Assembly (NCBI GenBank): GCA_902826685.1
Contig: CADEFT010000009.1
Span: forward strand, 124,001-188,000
Reading direction: 5' to 3'
Source: an uncultured Acidobacteriota bacterium
GTDB lineage: Bacteria > Acidobacteriota > Terriglobia > Bryobacterales > Bryobacteraceae
DNA: 64,000 nt
Shown here piece after piece: positions 20,250-29,401 of the stretch (the stretch's first letter is position 1; each line of letters begins with the position of its first letter). The notes under the pieces are model-generated. The model ran no database searches. It saw only the letters and a list, made by a program, of their open reading frames with translations, and was not told the origin of the DNA. Made by a program: the position numbers and the translations under genes.

Positions 20250-21357
20250 CGCGCAGCACATTGCCGCCGTAGATCTGGGCAAGGTCGGAAGCGGTGAATC
20301 CTTTTTCGAGCAACGCGCGGGTCAACGCTGGGAATTTGGAGACGTCTTCCATGCCTTTGGGCAGGCATTCCACGCCGTCGAAATCGGACCCGATGCCAAC
20401 CGCTGCCACACCCGCGATGTCGCGCACGTGCTGGATGTGGGCCACGATATCGGAAAGTTGGGCGGGGACGATGCTGGCGCGCAGGTCTTTGAGTTCAGCG
20501 GTCCGGCCTGCTTTCTTCAGTTCGGCCGCGCGGCGCCGCAGAGCGGCGTTTGAAAACGTGGAGCTATCGGCCGATTTCTGATTGAGAAACTCGCAACCGA
20601 AATTGATCTGGACCACGCCGCCTTTCTTGGCGAGCGCGCGGATCATATCGTCTGACATGTTGCGGGGGATGTTGGCAAGGGCGCGGCAGGAGGAATGCGA
20701 AGCGAGCACAGGGACGGGCGAGATCTCGAGCACATCGGCAAACGTCTTGTCGGACACGTGGGAGACATCCACCATCATGCCGAGCCGGTTCATTTCGGCA
20801 ACAACTTTTCTGCCAAGCTCGGTGAGGCCGTTGTGCTTGGGAGGCTCCCCCGAAGAATCGGCCCAATTGTTGTTGTTGGAGTGAGTGAGCGTCATGTAAC
20901 GGACGCCGAGGTCGTAAAAAGTCCGCAGCAGGCGCGGATCGTCCTCGATGGCGTGGCCCCCTTCGATACCCATGAGCGCAGCGATGCGGCCGGCCTTTCG
21001 CGCGGCGGCTACGTCATCGGCGCGAGTGACCAGTTGAAAAGTCCCGGGGTGGCGCCCGGCGATGTCGTGCCGCACGGTGCCGATCATCTCGAGAGCCCGG
21101 TGCGCGGCGTGGCCCGACTTGGCGTAGCTGGCCGCCACATAGACGGCGAAGAATACGGCGCCAACGTTGCCCTTTCGCAGGCGCTCCACGTCGGTGTGGA
21201 ACTTCGAGCCGGTGGAGCCGATGTCGAAGCCCTTGACGGTGTGGCTGGTGACGTCGTTGTGGGTATCAATGACCAGCAGGCCGCGGTGGATCTTCTCCAC
21301 CTCGGCGTCGGATAGCTGAGCCGCGGTAAGAAGCGCCGCCAGCGAAAGAAAGAGCAT
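20206..21357 (-). CDS. Membrane dipeptidase (peptidase M19, renal dipeptidase family)
   Basis: The protein has 383 residues, starting at the ATG giving MLFLSLAALLTAAQLSDAEV, a Sec signal. A longer in-frame extension would overlap the GntR gene and has no signal. M19 zinc and substrate motifs are present: LVIDTHNDVTSH (His-x-Asp), MGIEGGHAIEDD, VDVSHVSDKTF, VLASHSSCRALA and GIGSDFDGVE. The family hydrolyses dipeptides, often with a D-residue, and here would act in the periplasm or at the surface. The FCD-type regulator 49 bases upstream on the same strand may control it. The 3' end overlaps the methyltransferase by 44 bases in antisense. Confidence 0.93.
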   Translation of the reverse strand: MLFLSLAALLTAAQLSDAEVEKIHRGLLVIDTHNDVTSHTVKGFDIGSTGSKFHTDVERLRKGNVGAVFFAVYVAASYAKSGHAAHRALEMIGTVRHDIAGRHPGTFQLVTRADDVAAARKAGRIAALMGIEGGHAIEDDPRLLRTFYDLGVRYMTLTHSNNNNWADSSGEPPKHNGLTELGRKVVAEMNRLGMMVDVSHVSDKTFADVLEISPVPVLASHSSCRALANIPRNMSDDMIRALAKKGGVVQINFGCEFLNQKSADSSTFSNAALRRRAAELKKAGRTAELKDLRASIVPAQLSDIVAHIQHVRDIAGVAAVGIGSDFDGVECLPKGMEDVSKFPALTRALLEKGFTASDLAQIYGGNVLRVMREAERYAQRARN

Positions 21358-21406
21358 TGTTGAGTTGTACCCCATCGCGCAAGGGCCGCGAGGGGGTACA
21401 GAGGGA

Positions 21407-22138
21407 TCAGGCGGTGGCGGCTTCGGCCGGCGCGAGCGCACCCATATCGACGGCACCCGATTCCAGGAAGGCGGAATAAGAGCCGGAGATATGATCCTTG
21501 ATGGCTTCGGCGGCGGCGGATGGATTGCCCGAAGCCAGCGCCTGAATCAGGACATCGTGGCTTTTGGTGCGGCGCAGGTCGGTCATGCCGCGCGCCTGAA
21601 GCACGCCCGTGAAGGCGAACAGCGGGGTGGTCAACTGCTCCAGCGTGCGCTTCAAAATCGGACTGCCGCTGCGTTCCCAGACGAACTCGTGAAAGCGCAT
21701 ATCGGCGGCCGTGCACTCGGCGTAGTTGCCCGCCTCGATGGCGGCATGGATGGTTTCGGCGATATCGCGCAAGGTGGCGACGTCGCCGTCTGTGAAGTTC
21801 TGAGCTGCTTTCCGGAAAGCGACGTCTTCGAGCACAAGGCGCATATCGAGCCGGTCGCGAACCTCATGCGGCGTCAATGAGGTCACCGACGTCTTGCGGT
21901 TTTGCAGCCTCACGACCAGGCCGGAATGTTCCAGTTGAACCAACGCCTCGCGAATGGTTGCCTGGCTGACATCGAACATTTTGGCAAGGTGCAACTCGCG
22001 AAGCGTCTCGCCGGGCTGGAACTTTCCAGAGAAGATGGCTTCCTTCAGGATCCCGAAAACCTGGCTGGAGAGAGACTCCTGCCGTACTGGCTGCGTCAGG
22101 TTAAATTTTTCGGTCAGCATCGCTCTTGCTACTTTCAT
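21407..22138 (-). CDS. GntR-family transcriptional regulator, FCD (FadR-like) subfamily
   Basis: The protein has 243 residues. The winged helix-turn-helix spans about residues 20-85 (LKEAIFSGKFQPGETLRE, then HLAKMFDVSQATIREALVQL, the GntR signature). An all-helical FCD ligand domain follows (LDMRLVLEDVAFRKAA, then DMRFHEFVWERSG with the metal-site Asp/His). FCD regulators usually sense carboxylic acids or sugar acids. It reads toward the dipeptidase gene. A perfect 14-bp palindrome lies 26 bases upstream of its start (22164-22177), as expected for autoregulation. Confidence 0.92.
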   Translation of the reverse strand: MKVARAMLTEKFNLTQPVRQESLSSQVFGILKEAIFSGKFQPGETLRELHLAKMFDVSQATIREALVQLEHSGLVVRLQNRKTSVTSLTPHEVRDRLDMRLVLEDVAFRKAAQNFTDGDVATLRDIAETIHAAIEAGNYAECTAADMRFHEFVWERSGSPILKRTLEQLTTPLFAFTGVLQARGMTDLRRTKSHDVLIQALASGNPSAAAEAIKDHISGSYSAFLESGAVDMGALAPAEAATA

Positions 22139-22364
22139 TCATACCTCCCAACAGTGAAGACGTTTCCCGATCGGGAATGGGCACATTCCGGTTTCGGGTA
22201 AAATGGCATAGGATAAAAATCGATAATCAGACCAGGACGTCCCGATCCGGGCGCGTCTACCGACACTTTATTGAGTGCCGCACCCGGCTGGCGGTTACCG
22301 TTCGCGGACGTTTTTTCCGGGGCGCGTGGAGTTTTCCCGGCTCGCGCGATGATACCATCGCGCT
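22139..22364. promoter_or_regulatory. Divergent promoter region of the GntR and VOC genes
   Basis: The 226-base gap contains the perfect 14-bp palindrome described separately, an AT-rich patch (about 22199-22230) able to hold a -10 box for the GntR gene, and a second related half-perfect site at 22240-22250 (tcccgatccgg). No gene or RNA is visible. Confidence 0.45.
22164..22177. promoter_or_regulatory. Perfect palindrome, candidate GntR/FCD operator
   Basis: ttcccgatcgggaa is a perfect 14-base inverted repeat, 26 bases upstream of the GntR start codon. A similar core (cccgatccggg) recurs at 22241-22251. Its position fits an autoregulatory operator of the adjacent FCD regulator. Confidence 0.5.
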
Positions 22365-23138
22365 ATGCGAGCCTTGCTCCTGTTGCTTCCTCTAGCCATG
22401 TACGCACAACTGCCCTCGGGTAATTCGATGGGTGTGGGAATGGGCCACCTGCACCTCGGCACCGGCGATCCGGAAACGGCGCGCTGGTTTTGGGTGGATT
22501 TCATGGGCGCTCCGGCGGCGAGCAAGCTGGGCGACAATGCGATCTACAAGTTCCCGGACGTACTGGTGTTCGTGCGCAAGGCGGCGGGTGGGCCGTCGGA
22601 AGGTTCCGCCGTGAATCACATTGGGTTTAAGGTGAAGGACCTGGATGCCTACCTCGCCAAGGCGGAGCGGATGGGTGTGCCCATCGTGAAGAGGATGATG
22701 GATCAGCGGCAGGCGTTCGTGATGAATCCGGATCAGGTGAAGGTGGAACTGAGCGAGGACAAGAACATGACGGGAACCGTCGCCCATCACCACGTGCACT
22801 TCTTCCACATGGGGCACCTGGAGGCGCAGGCCTGGTACGCCAAGATGTTCGGAGCCGTTCCCGGCCGGCGCGGCAAGTTCGATGCGGCCGATCTGCCGGG
22901 TGTGAATCTGTCGTTTACCAAAACCGATGAGCCCACTTTTCCCACCAAGGGCCGGGCTATGGATCATTGGGGCCTTGAGGTCAAGAACCTGGAAGCATTC
23001 TGCCGCAAGCTGGAAGCGGCCGGGGTGAAGTTCGACGTGCCGTTCCGGAAGATCGAAAAGCTGGGGTTGTCGGTGGCGTTCTTTACGGATCCTTGGGGAT
23101 CGTATGTGGAGTTGACCGAGGGGCTGGACCGGTTGTGA
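22365..23138 (+). CDS. VOC (glyoxalase/bleomycin-resistance fold) protein, probably exported
   Basis: The protein has 257 residues. It begins MRALLLLLPLAMYAQLPSG, a Sec signal peptide. Two vicinal-oxygen-chelate modules follow: GHLHLGTGDPETARWFW to VKVELSEDK, and HHVHFFHMGHLEAQAWYAKMF to DPWGSYVELTEG. Conserved His and Glu positions could bind a metal. Export is unusual for a glyoxalase-fold enzyme, but secreted VOC proteins occur in Acidobacteria. The substrate is unknown. It is transcribed divergently from the GntR gene and could belong to its regulon. Confidence 0.8.
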   Translation: MRALLLLLPLAMYAQLPSGNSMGVGMGHLHLGTGDPETARWFWVDFMGAPAASKLGDNAIYKFPDVLVFVRKAAGGPSEGSAVNHIGFKVKDLDAYLAKAERMGVPIVKRMMDQRQAFVMNPDQVKVELSEDKNMTGTVAHHHVHFFHMGHLEAQAWYAKMFGAVPGRRGKFDAADLPGVNLSFTKTDEPTFPTKGRAMDHWGLEVKNLEAFCRKLEAAGVKFDVPFRKIEKLGLSVAFFTDPWGSYVELTEGLDRL

Positions 23139-23165
23139 CAGGGAAGCTTTGCTTGGGGCGCTGCG

Positions 23166-24005
23166 ATGAGCCTGCAATCGAAGATTGAGTGGACCGAGGC
23201 GACCTGGAACCCAGTGCGGGGCTGTCAGAAGATCAGCCCTGGATGCAAGCATTGCTACGCAGAGACATTCGCGGAGCGGTTCCGCAACGTACCGGGGCAC
23301 CCCTACGAACACGGCTTCGACCCTCGGCTGGTGCCAGGGAAACTCGTCGAGCCGCTGCGCTGGAGCAGCCCCAAGATCGTGTTTGTGAATAGCATGAGCG
23401 ATCTGTTCCTGGACGCGGTCCCCGACGAGTACATTGAAGCCGTCGCAAGAACCATGCTGGAAGCGAACTGGCACACCTACCAGGTACTCACCAAGCGGGC
23501 TGACCGGCTTCAACACCTCCTTACGACAAAACTCGAGAGAGCGGCGCGCGCAGCACACATCTGGTGGGGTGTCACGGTCGAAGACAAGAAATACGGTATC
23601 CCGAGAATTGCCCACCTGCGGCAGGCCCCGGCGGCGGTGCGATTCCTCAGCGTCGAGCCGCTGCTCGAAGACCTCGGTGAACTCGATCTCACGGGCATTC
23701 ACTGGGTGATCGTCGGAGGCGAAAGCGGACCGGGCGCAAGACCCATGCACCAACCATGGGTAGCGGCGGTCAAGCAGCAGTGCGACGCCCAAGGCAGCCT
23801 CTTCTTCTTCAAGCAATGGGGCGGCGTGCAAAAGGCCAGGAACGGGCGGCAAATCAACGGGAGAACGTTCGACGAGATGCCAAACCCATCCACGCTACCT
23901 ACGGCGCCGCGCTCCATCAGAGAACGTCTCATCGAGCAACTCGCGCCAGCCGCCAACGAATGGAGCAACGATCCGTTTGTGCAGCTTGCCCATCACGTCG
24001 CCTGA
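23166..24005 (+). CDS. Phage Gp37/Gp68-family (DUF5131) three-Cys protein
   Basis: The protein has 279 residues. The family start IEWTEATWNPVRGCQKISPG is present, with cysteines C20, C27 and C30 followed by Tyr (C-x6-C-x2-C-Y), a radical-SAM-like three-cysteine cluster motif. Downstream landmarks are VFVNSMSDLFLDAVPDEYI, WWGVTVEDKKYGIPRI, FLSVEPLLEDLG and WVIVGGESGPGARPMHQPWV, all typical of PF07505. The family occurs in phages and mobile elements; its reaction is not established. It overlaps the TcmP gene by about 46 bases, so the two form a module. Composition differs from flanking housekeeping genes (C-ending codons, lower G), which suggests transfer. Confidence 0.9.
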   Translation: MSLQSKIEWTEATWNPVRGCQKISPGCKHCYAETFAERFRNVPGHPYEHGFDPRLVPGKLVEPLRWSSPKIVFVNSMSDLFLDAVPDEYIEAVARTMLEANWHTYQVLTKRADRLQHLLTTKLERAARAAHIWWGVTVEDKKYGIPRIAHLRQAPAAVRFLSVEPLLEDLGELDLTGIHWVIVGGESGPGARPMHQPWVAAVKQQCDAQGSLFFFKQWGGVQKARNGRQINGRTFDEMPNPSTLPTAPRSIRERLIEQLAPAANEWSNDPFVQLAHHVA

Positions 24006-25162
24006 ACCTGGAGGACACAACGAAACCTCCGGCATACTACAAGGGCAAGGAACAGACCTACCTCAAGCACTTTTTCCTCGAGCGGTACCTGGAAGCAGTG
24101 GCCTTCCACATCGGGTACGCTCACGAAGAATTTGTGTACGTCGACTGCTTCTCCGGCCCCTGGCAGGCTGACGACGAAGCTCTCGCCGACACATCCATCC
24201 GCATCGCGCTGGACAAACTCAACTACGTCCGCGACGGTCTCGCCAAACAGGGGCGCTACGCCAATATTCGAGCCATCTTCGTAGAGAAAAACCCAGCGGC
24301 GTACCGCACGCTGCAGGCCATGCTGGACCAGTACCGAAGGGCGATCCGGACGACCGCGCTGCCAGGCACATTCGAGGACAATATCAACACGATCCTTCAA
24401 GAAACCGGCAAGACGTTCGCCTTCTTCTTCATCGACCCAAGGGGCTGGTCTGGCTTCGCGATGGAGAACATCGCCAAGGTGCTCCGGCACCAGCCCGGCG
24501 AGGTCATGGTGAACTTCATGTACGACTTCATCAACCGATTCATCAACTACCCCGACGCGGCGAATGAGCACTCCCTGGATCGATTCTTCGGCACTCCGAC
24601 TTGGCGCGACATCCGCAAGGCCGGCGACCGGGAAGCCGCCAGCCTTGAGTGCTATCAAGCTCAACTCCGAAGTGTTGGCGGCTACCCCTTCGTCACTTCC
24701 ACACGCATCCTAAAGCCGCTCAGCGACCGGGCCTATTTCCACATCGTCTACGCCACGCGAAGCCCGAAAGGAATTGTTGAGTTTCGGCGCATCGAAAAAC
24801 AAACCGTCAACGAACAGGACTCCGTCCGCGCCGCCGCGCAACGGGAGCATCGCCAGACCAGGACCGGACAGGGGGAACTCGACCTCGCGCCGGCCGGCGG
24901 CATTTCACGGACAACACAGGACGAGCGGGCGAGACGGCTCCGGGAAGCAGAGGTTCGCCTCGATAGGATTCTGCAAGAAGGACCAGTCCGCTACGAACAC
25001 CTTCAGCCGCGCATCCTGGAGCTTCCTCTGGTTTGGAATAGCGATCTGACAAGCATGCTTTTGGCCGCTCGGAGCAGCGGGGCTATCACGATTGACGGCA
25101 TGGGACCGCGCGATCGCACACCCAAGAAGGGTTGCACGATCCGCCTCACAGCGGCTTTCTAA
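23960..25162 (+). CDS. tcmP: Three-Cys-motif partner protein TcmP
   Basis: The protein has 400 residues if the ATG at 23960 is used; no later start precedes the conserved domain, but an ATG-less start closer to 24006 cannot be excluded. Family features are [32 protein letters not shown] (cofactor-loop-like), [16 protein letters not shown] and [21 protein letters not shown]. The fold resembles a Rossmann methyltransferase with DPRG in place of DPPY. The C-terminal 80 or so residues ([19 protein letters not shown], then [10 protein letters not shown]) look like a winged helix. TcmP is known as the genomic partner of Gp37/Gp68 three-Cys proteins, which matches the overlapping neighbour. Activity is undefined. 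Confidence 0.85.
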   Translation: MEQRSVCAACPSRRLNLEDTTKPPAYYKGKEQTYLKHFFLERYLEAVAFHIGYAHEEFVYVDCFSGPWQADDEALADTSIRIALDKLNYVRDGLAKQGRYANIRAIFVEKNPAAYRTLQAMLDQYRRAIRTTALPGTFEDNINTILQETGKTFAFFFIDPRGWSGFAMENIAKVLRHQPGEVMVNFMYDFINRFINYPDAANEHSLDRFFGTPTWRDIRKAGDREAASLECYQAQLRSVGGYPFVTSTRILKPLSDRAYFHIVYATRSPKGIVEFRRIEKQTVNEQDSVRAAAQREHRQTRTGQGELDLAPAGGISRTTQDERARRLREAEVRLDRILQEGPVRYEHLQPRILELPLVWNSDLTSMLLAARSSGAITIDGMGPRDRTPKKGCTIRLTAAF

Positions 25163-27606
25163 CGCACCACGATATTGACCAGCTTATCGGGCACCACAAT
25201 CATCTTCACCACCTGCTTACCCGCCACCTGGGCGTGAACCTTCTCATCGGCCACGGCCCGTTTTTCCAACTCCTCTTTCCCGGTGCCGAACGGCACGATC
25301 ATGCGGCTGCGTACCTTGCCGTTGACCTGAAGCACCACCTCGGCGCCTTCCTCCTTGGCCAGTTCTTCGTCAAACGCCGGCCAGCTTTGCCGGAACACGG
25401 GGCCGGTGCGCCCGAGGTCTTCCCAGAGTTCCTGCGCGACGTAAGGCGCAAACGGCCCCAGCATGAGCGTGAACTTCTCGAGCGATTCGGCCAGCACGCC
25501 GCCCGACATATCTTTCTCGAGCGAAGTGAGTTCGTTCAACAGCTCCATCAGGGCGGCGATGGAAGTATTGAAGTGCCACCGCGAGTCGAAATCCTCGGTG
25601 ACCTTCTTGAGCGTCTGGTGCAGTTTGCGCAGAGCCTTGCGATCGGCCTCGGTGGAAGGCGCGGCGCCGGCGGTGGTGCGTTCCAGGTTTCGCGTCACGA
25701 AGCGGTAGGCGCGGCTCAGGAAGCGGAACTGGCCCTCTACGCTCGACTCCTGCCAGTCCATATCGCGCTCCGGCGGGGCGGCGAACAAGACAAACAGGCG
25801 GCAGGTATCGGAGCCGTATTTCGCCGTCATCTCATCGGGGTCGACGACGTTGCCCTTCGATTTCGACATCGCCGAGCCGTCCTTCAAGACCATACCCTGG
25901 GTGAACAGGTTGCGCGCCGGCTCGTCAGTGGAGATGAGGCCGATGTCGCGCATCACTTTGGTCCAGAAGCGCGAGTAAATCAGGTGCAGAATGGCGTGCG
26001 TCACGCCGCCGATGTACTGGTCGATGGGAAACCACTGCGCCGCGCGCGCGGAATCGAACGGCTGGGCGCCGTTGCGCGCATCGAGGTAGCGGTAGAAATA
26101 CCAGGACGAATCGACGAAGGTATCCATCGTGTCGGTTTCGCGACGGGCCGCGGCGCCACACTTGGGACAGTTGACGTTTACAAACCGCGGCACGTTTTCG
26201 AGCGGTGATCGTCCCTTGCCGGTGATCTGGGCTTCAAGCGGCAGTTCCACCGGCAGATCGGCCTCGGGCACCGGCACCAGTCCGCAGGCGGGGCAGTGGA
26301 TCATCGGAATCGGAGTGCCCCAATAGCGCTGGCGGCTGACGCCCCAATCCTTGATGCGAAACGTGATCGCCGGTTCGCCGAAGCCTTTGGAACGGGCGTG
26401 CGCGGCCATTTGGCGGCGGGCTTCTTCGCTTGAAAGACCGCTCCAGGGTCCGGAGTTCTCGACGATGCCGTACTCGGTGAACGCTTCCTTCGGCGGATCG
26501 GCCAGCGTACCGCCTTGGGGCCGGATCACGGGGCGGATCGCGATGCCGTATTGCGTGCAGAATTCGAAGTCGCGTTCGTCGTGGGCGGGCACGGCCATGA
26601 TGGCGCCGGTGCCATAGCCCATCAGAACGAAGTTGCCGACCCAGATGGGCACACGCTCGCCGCTGAAAGGATTCAAGGCATGGTGGCCGGTGAAGAGACC
26701 TTTCTTAATCAGCTGGCCGGGGTCCTGATTGGCGCGCTCATCAATCAGCTTTTTGACTTCGAGCGCGGTTCCGGCGGAAACCAATTCCTTGACCAGCGGA
26801 TGTTCCAGCGCGAGGATGACGCAGGTGGCGCCATAGATGGTGTCGACGCGCGTGGTGAAGACGCGAATCTTCCCGGGGCGGCCTTCGAGACCGAAATCGA
26901 GCTCAGCGCCTTCGCTGCGCCCGATCCAGTTGCGCTGCATGGTGAGCACGCGCTCCGGCCAACCGCCTTCGATCTGCTTCATGTCGTCGAGAAGCTGATC
27001 GGCATAGGCGGTGATGCGAAGGAACCACTGGTCGAGTTCGCGCTGTTCGACCGGGGTGGTTTCATGGCGCCAGCAGCAGCCATTCACCACCTGTTCGTTG
27101 GCGAGCACGGTGGCGCATTCCGGGCACCAGTTCACCAGCGCCTTCTTGCGATAGGCAAGGCCGCGCTCGTACATCTTGAGAAAGAACCACTGATTCCAGC
27201 GGTAGTATTCCGGTTCGCAGGTGGAGACTTCGCAATTCCAGTCGTAGCTGATGGCCAGCCGCACAAGCTGGCGCTTCATGTTGGCGATATTGTCCCGGGT
27301 CCATTGCCGGGGATGCATATCGTTCTTGATGGCGGCGTTCTCGGCGGGCATGCCGAAAGCATCCCAGCCGATTGGGTGGAAGACGTTATATCCGCGCATC
27401 CACATGTAGCGGGCGAGCGTATCGCCAAGCGAGTAGTTGCGGACGTGCCCCATGTGGAGCTTGCCGCTCGGATAGGGGAACATCTCGACTACGTAATACT
27501 TGGGCTTGTCCGAAGTCCAGTCACAGGCGTAGATGGATTGATCTTCGCGCCAGCGCGCGTGCCATTTTTCTTCAATGGCGTTGTGGTCGTATGGTTTTTC
27601 GGCCAT
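25159..27606 (-). CDS. leuS: Leucyl-tRNA synthetase
   Basis: The protein has 815 residues, normal for bacterial LeuRS, and charges tRNA-Leu in the cytoplasm. The start is the ATG giving [19 protein letters not shown]; a 116-residue in-frame extension upstream is antisense-like and lies in the neighbouring gene. The class I HIGH signature appears as [14 protein letters not shown] and the KMSKS signature as [13 protein letters not shown]. The CP1 editing domain is intact ([12 protein letters not shown], then [11 protein letters not shown]). The gene is bracketed by two accessory pairs: tcmP on its 3' side (4-base overlap) and the ATPase/TOPRIM-like pair 29 bases upstream on the same strand. Confidence 0.97.
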   Translation of the reverse strand: MAEKPYDHNAIEEKWHARWREDQSIYACDWTSDKPKYYVVEMFPYPSGKLHMGHVRNYSLGDTLARYMWMRGYNVFHPIGWDAFGMPAENAAIKNDMHPRQWTRDNIANMKRQLVRLAISYDWNCEVSTCEPEYYRWNQWFFLKMYERGLAYRKKALVNWCPECATVLANEQVVNGCCWRHETTPVEQRELDQWFLRITAYADQLLDDMKQIEGGWPERVLTMQRNWIGRSEGAELDFGLEGRPGKIRVFTTRVDTIYGATCVILALEHPLVKELVSAGTALEVKKLIDERANQDPGQLIKKGLFTGHHALNPFSGERVPIWVGNFVLMGYGTGAIMAVPAHDERDFEFCTQYGIAIRPVIRPQGGTLADPPKEAFTEYGIVENSGPWSGLSSEEARRQMAAHARSKGFGEPAITFRIKDWGVSRQRYWGTPIPMIHCPACGLVPVPEADLPVELPLEAQITGKGRSPLENVPRFVNVNCPKCGAAARRETDTMDTFVDSSWYFYRYLDARNGAQPFDSARAAQWFPIDQYIGGVTHAILHLIYSRFWTKVMRDIGLISTDEPARNLFTQGMVLKDGSAMSKSKGNVVDPDEMTAKYGSDTCRLFVLFAAPPERDMDWQESSVEGQFRFLSRAYRFVTRNLERTTAGAAPSTEADRKALRKLHQTLKKVTEDFDSRWHFNTSIAALMELLNELTSLEKDMSGGVLAESLEKFTLMLGPFAPYVAQELWEDLGRTGPVFRQSWPAFDEELAKEEGAEVVLQVNGKVRSRMIVPFGTGKEELEKRAVADEKVHAQVAGKQVVKMIVVPDKLVNIVVR

Positions 27607-27635
27607 GGAAAAGTGACCCGAAGGGGTATTTCCCA

Positions 27636-28244
27636 CTATAGATGAGACCGGCGCCGGCCAAGATTCCGGATCGCGCTGACGGCTCGCGCGAGGCTGTCCG
27701 AACGGCGGGCGGCCCGTGCTACATCCCAATGCAGGGATACATATTCGATCAGGCACCCGTTGTAGCCTGGCCCTATCTGAGCCGTGCTTCCCTCCCTCGG
27801 TACGATTGCCGATCTGACTTCCCTTCGTGCCGAGCGGCGAACAAGATCGATCAAATGCTGTTTCGGATCGGCGATCTGTTCGACATCGACGGCAATCTTC
27901 CGGGGATCGACGCCGAGATAGCCAGCCAGTGCGCGATCGTCGGCGAGCAGCCACGCTTCAACTTCTCGCACGGCTACACGGAGCAACAGGTCAGGATTCG
28001 GACCATGGGGCAACCACTCTTTCACAAGACTGGCGGCGCAATCGGCCCGGTCAAGGTCGGTGAGCACCAGGAAGGGATGACCCTGCGCTGCCTGGTTGAA
28101 GCCCTGGATCCGTCGTCTCAAATAGCCGTATCCACCACGTTCCAGGACCGCGGCGATCACGAGGTCGGAGCGCGCGCTCTCGATTAGCTTCCGCGCGATG
28201 GCAGCGCTCAAGATGTCTTCCACCGCTACGGTAATGGCGCGCAT
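27636..28244 (-). CDS. TOPRIM/DUF4276-like protein paired with an AAA ATPase
   Basis: The protein has 202 residues. It begins [20 protein letters not shown] with a conserved-looking Glu at residue 9. [11 protein letters not shown] carries a DxD at 63-65, and [18 protein letters not shown] resembles the acidic VREVEAW block of DUF4276-like proteins. The E...DxD order resembles the TOPRIM metal site of OLD-type nucleases. The assignment is by motif only. Its ATG follows the stop of the ATPase gene with no spacing, so both proteins are probably made together. A nuclease effector governed by the ATPase is the likely arrangement. It ends 29 bases before leuS. Confidence 0.65.
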   Translation of the reverse strand: MRAITVAVEDILSAAIARKLIESARSDLVIAAVLERGGYGYLRRRIQGFNQAAQGHPFLVLTDLDRADCAASLVKEWLPHGPNPDLLLRVAVREVEAWLLADDRALAGYLGVDPRKIAVDVEQIADPKQHLIDLVRRSARREVRSAIVPREGSTAQIGPGYNGCLIEYVSLHWDVARAARRSDSLARAVSAIRNLGRRRSHL

Positions 28245-29387
28245 TCAAGCGAGGTTCAAGCTGAGTTGCTGCGCTTGCGGAGGTGCTGTCCTCGGCAAAA
28301 CCACCTCCGCCGGTGTCATTCCGGCCTTCAACAGGTTTCGCAGTTCCGGGCGAGCGGAAGCGAGATAAACTTTGGTTCCCTCTCCTTCGGGATGCAGCAT
28401 CAGAATTTCCTCTCCGCCGATCCCCCGGTCGGAAAGCAGATCCCAACTGTGGGTACTGATCACGACCTGGCGGCCATTCCCGCGCTGGAGCCGGTGAATC
28501 ATACCGGGGATTCGCTTGACGATCTCCGCGTTCAACGAAAGTTCGGGCTCTTCGAGCAGGAGCGGAGCATCGCCGTCGAGAAGAGACCACAGCAGACCGA
28601 TCAGGCGAAGCGTCCCGTCGGAAAACTGATCTTCTCGTTGCCTGCCGGCTCTGGGACGCCAATGTTGGTAAGTGGCCTCCAGATGAGGTGTGCCGGTCTC
28701 GTCGCGAACCATATCGAGGCCTCGAAACTGCGGGACGGCGTGGCGTAGAGCTTCTTCGATGCGCTTCAGCTTTGACCGGCGCACTTTCTCCGTCGTTTTA
28801 GCCAGGGCTTCGAGAAAGTTCCGGCCCGCCGAATCGTCCGGTGAAACCGAGCGTTGGTAGTCTTGAGGCCGACGAACTAGCTGCGGAACCAAGTGCAAGT
28901 AGCGTATCGATTCGAAAAGCCGGGCGATTTCACGAAACTCACCGTTGGCATTGATCTGCTCGATATGAGTTTGCGTGAGGCGCTCTGCATCCTGTCGGTC
29001 CGCCGCGTTGGGGCGGTCGAGTATTACTTTGCCGTTCTTGGTGACACGTTCAGAGGTGATTTGCGGCTGACGGTGCCCCCTAACCTGCTGCACAAAACCG
29101 AGAGAATAAGACCAAGTCGTGCCTCCATCTCTGAGATCGGCGGCGATTTCGACCGCGGGGTTTCGGCGAGCGGCCAAACATCGGATCTTGGAAACCCCAC
29201 CACGGTCCAGGATGGCTTTCTGTAAGCCGCCGCCGCTTCTCGAAATGTCGCGCAGAAAGCGAAAAGCATCCAGGAGATTCGACTTGCCCGAGGCGTTGGG
29301 ACCCACCAGGAAGGCCCTTTCGCTTAGTTCGACATCGACCGACACGAAGTTGCGCCAGTTGGTGAGCGCAACCCGGGAAATAAGCAT
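28245..29387 (-). CDS. AAA (SMC/OLD-like, AAA_21) ATPase
   Basis: The protein has 380 residues. The start was chosen at the ATG giving MLISRVALTNWRNFVSVDVE, the standard beginning of RecF/OLD-like ATPases (NWRNF). A longer in-frame reading into the receptor gene is an artefact. Walker A is GPNASGKSN (residues 29-37). The ABC-type signature is QFSDGTLRLIGLLW, Walker B is PLLLEEPELSLN and the switch histidine is in VVISTHSWDLLSD. A short helical insert lies between, with no long coiled coil. With the TOPRIM/DUF4276-like gene directly downstream it resembles two-gene phage-defence cassettes, in which the ATPase senses and a partner acts. Its start is 14 bases from the end of the receptor gene, so it may be co-transcribed with it. 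Confidence 0.85.
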   Translation of the reverse strand: MLISRVALTNWRNFVSVDVELSERAFLVGPNASGKSNLLDAFRFLRDISRSGGGLQKAILDRGGVSKIRCLAARRNPAVEIAADLRDGGTTWSYSLGFVQQVRGHRQPQITSERVTKNGKVILDRPNAADRQDAERLTQTHIEQINANGEFREIARLFESIRYLHLVPQLVRRPQDYQRSVSPDDSAGRNFLEALAKTTEKVRRSKLKRIEEALRHAVPQFRGLDMVRDETGTPHLEATYQHWRPRAGRQREDQFSDGTLRLIGLLWSLLDGDAPLLLEEPELSLNAEIVKRIPGMIHRLQRGNGRQVVISTHSWDLLSDRGIGGEEILMLHPEGEGTKVYLASARPELRNLLKAGMTPAEVVLPRTAPPQAQQLSLNLA

Positions 29388-29401
29388 CTTTCTGAAGTTT
29401 A

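Noticed and set aside
27607..27954. In-frame upstream extension of leuS by 116 residues.
   Set aside because: The extra part is antisense-like Arg/Ser-rich sequence overlapping the TOPRIM-like gene; LeuRS begins at [15 protein letters not shown] with normal length.
27642..28187. Plus-strand 181-codon frame opposite the TOPRIM-like gene.
   Set aside because: It is antisense to the coupled ATPase partner gene and shows no family motif.
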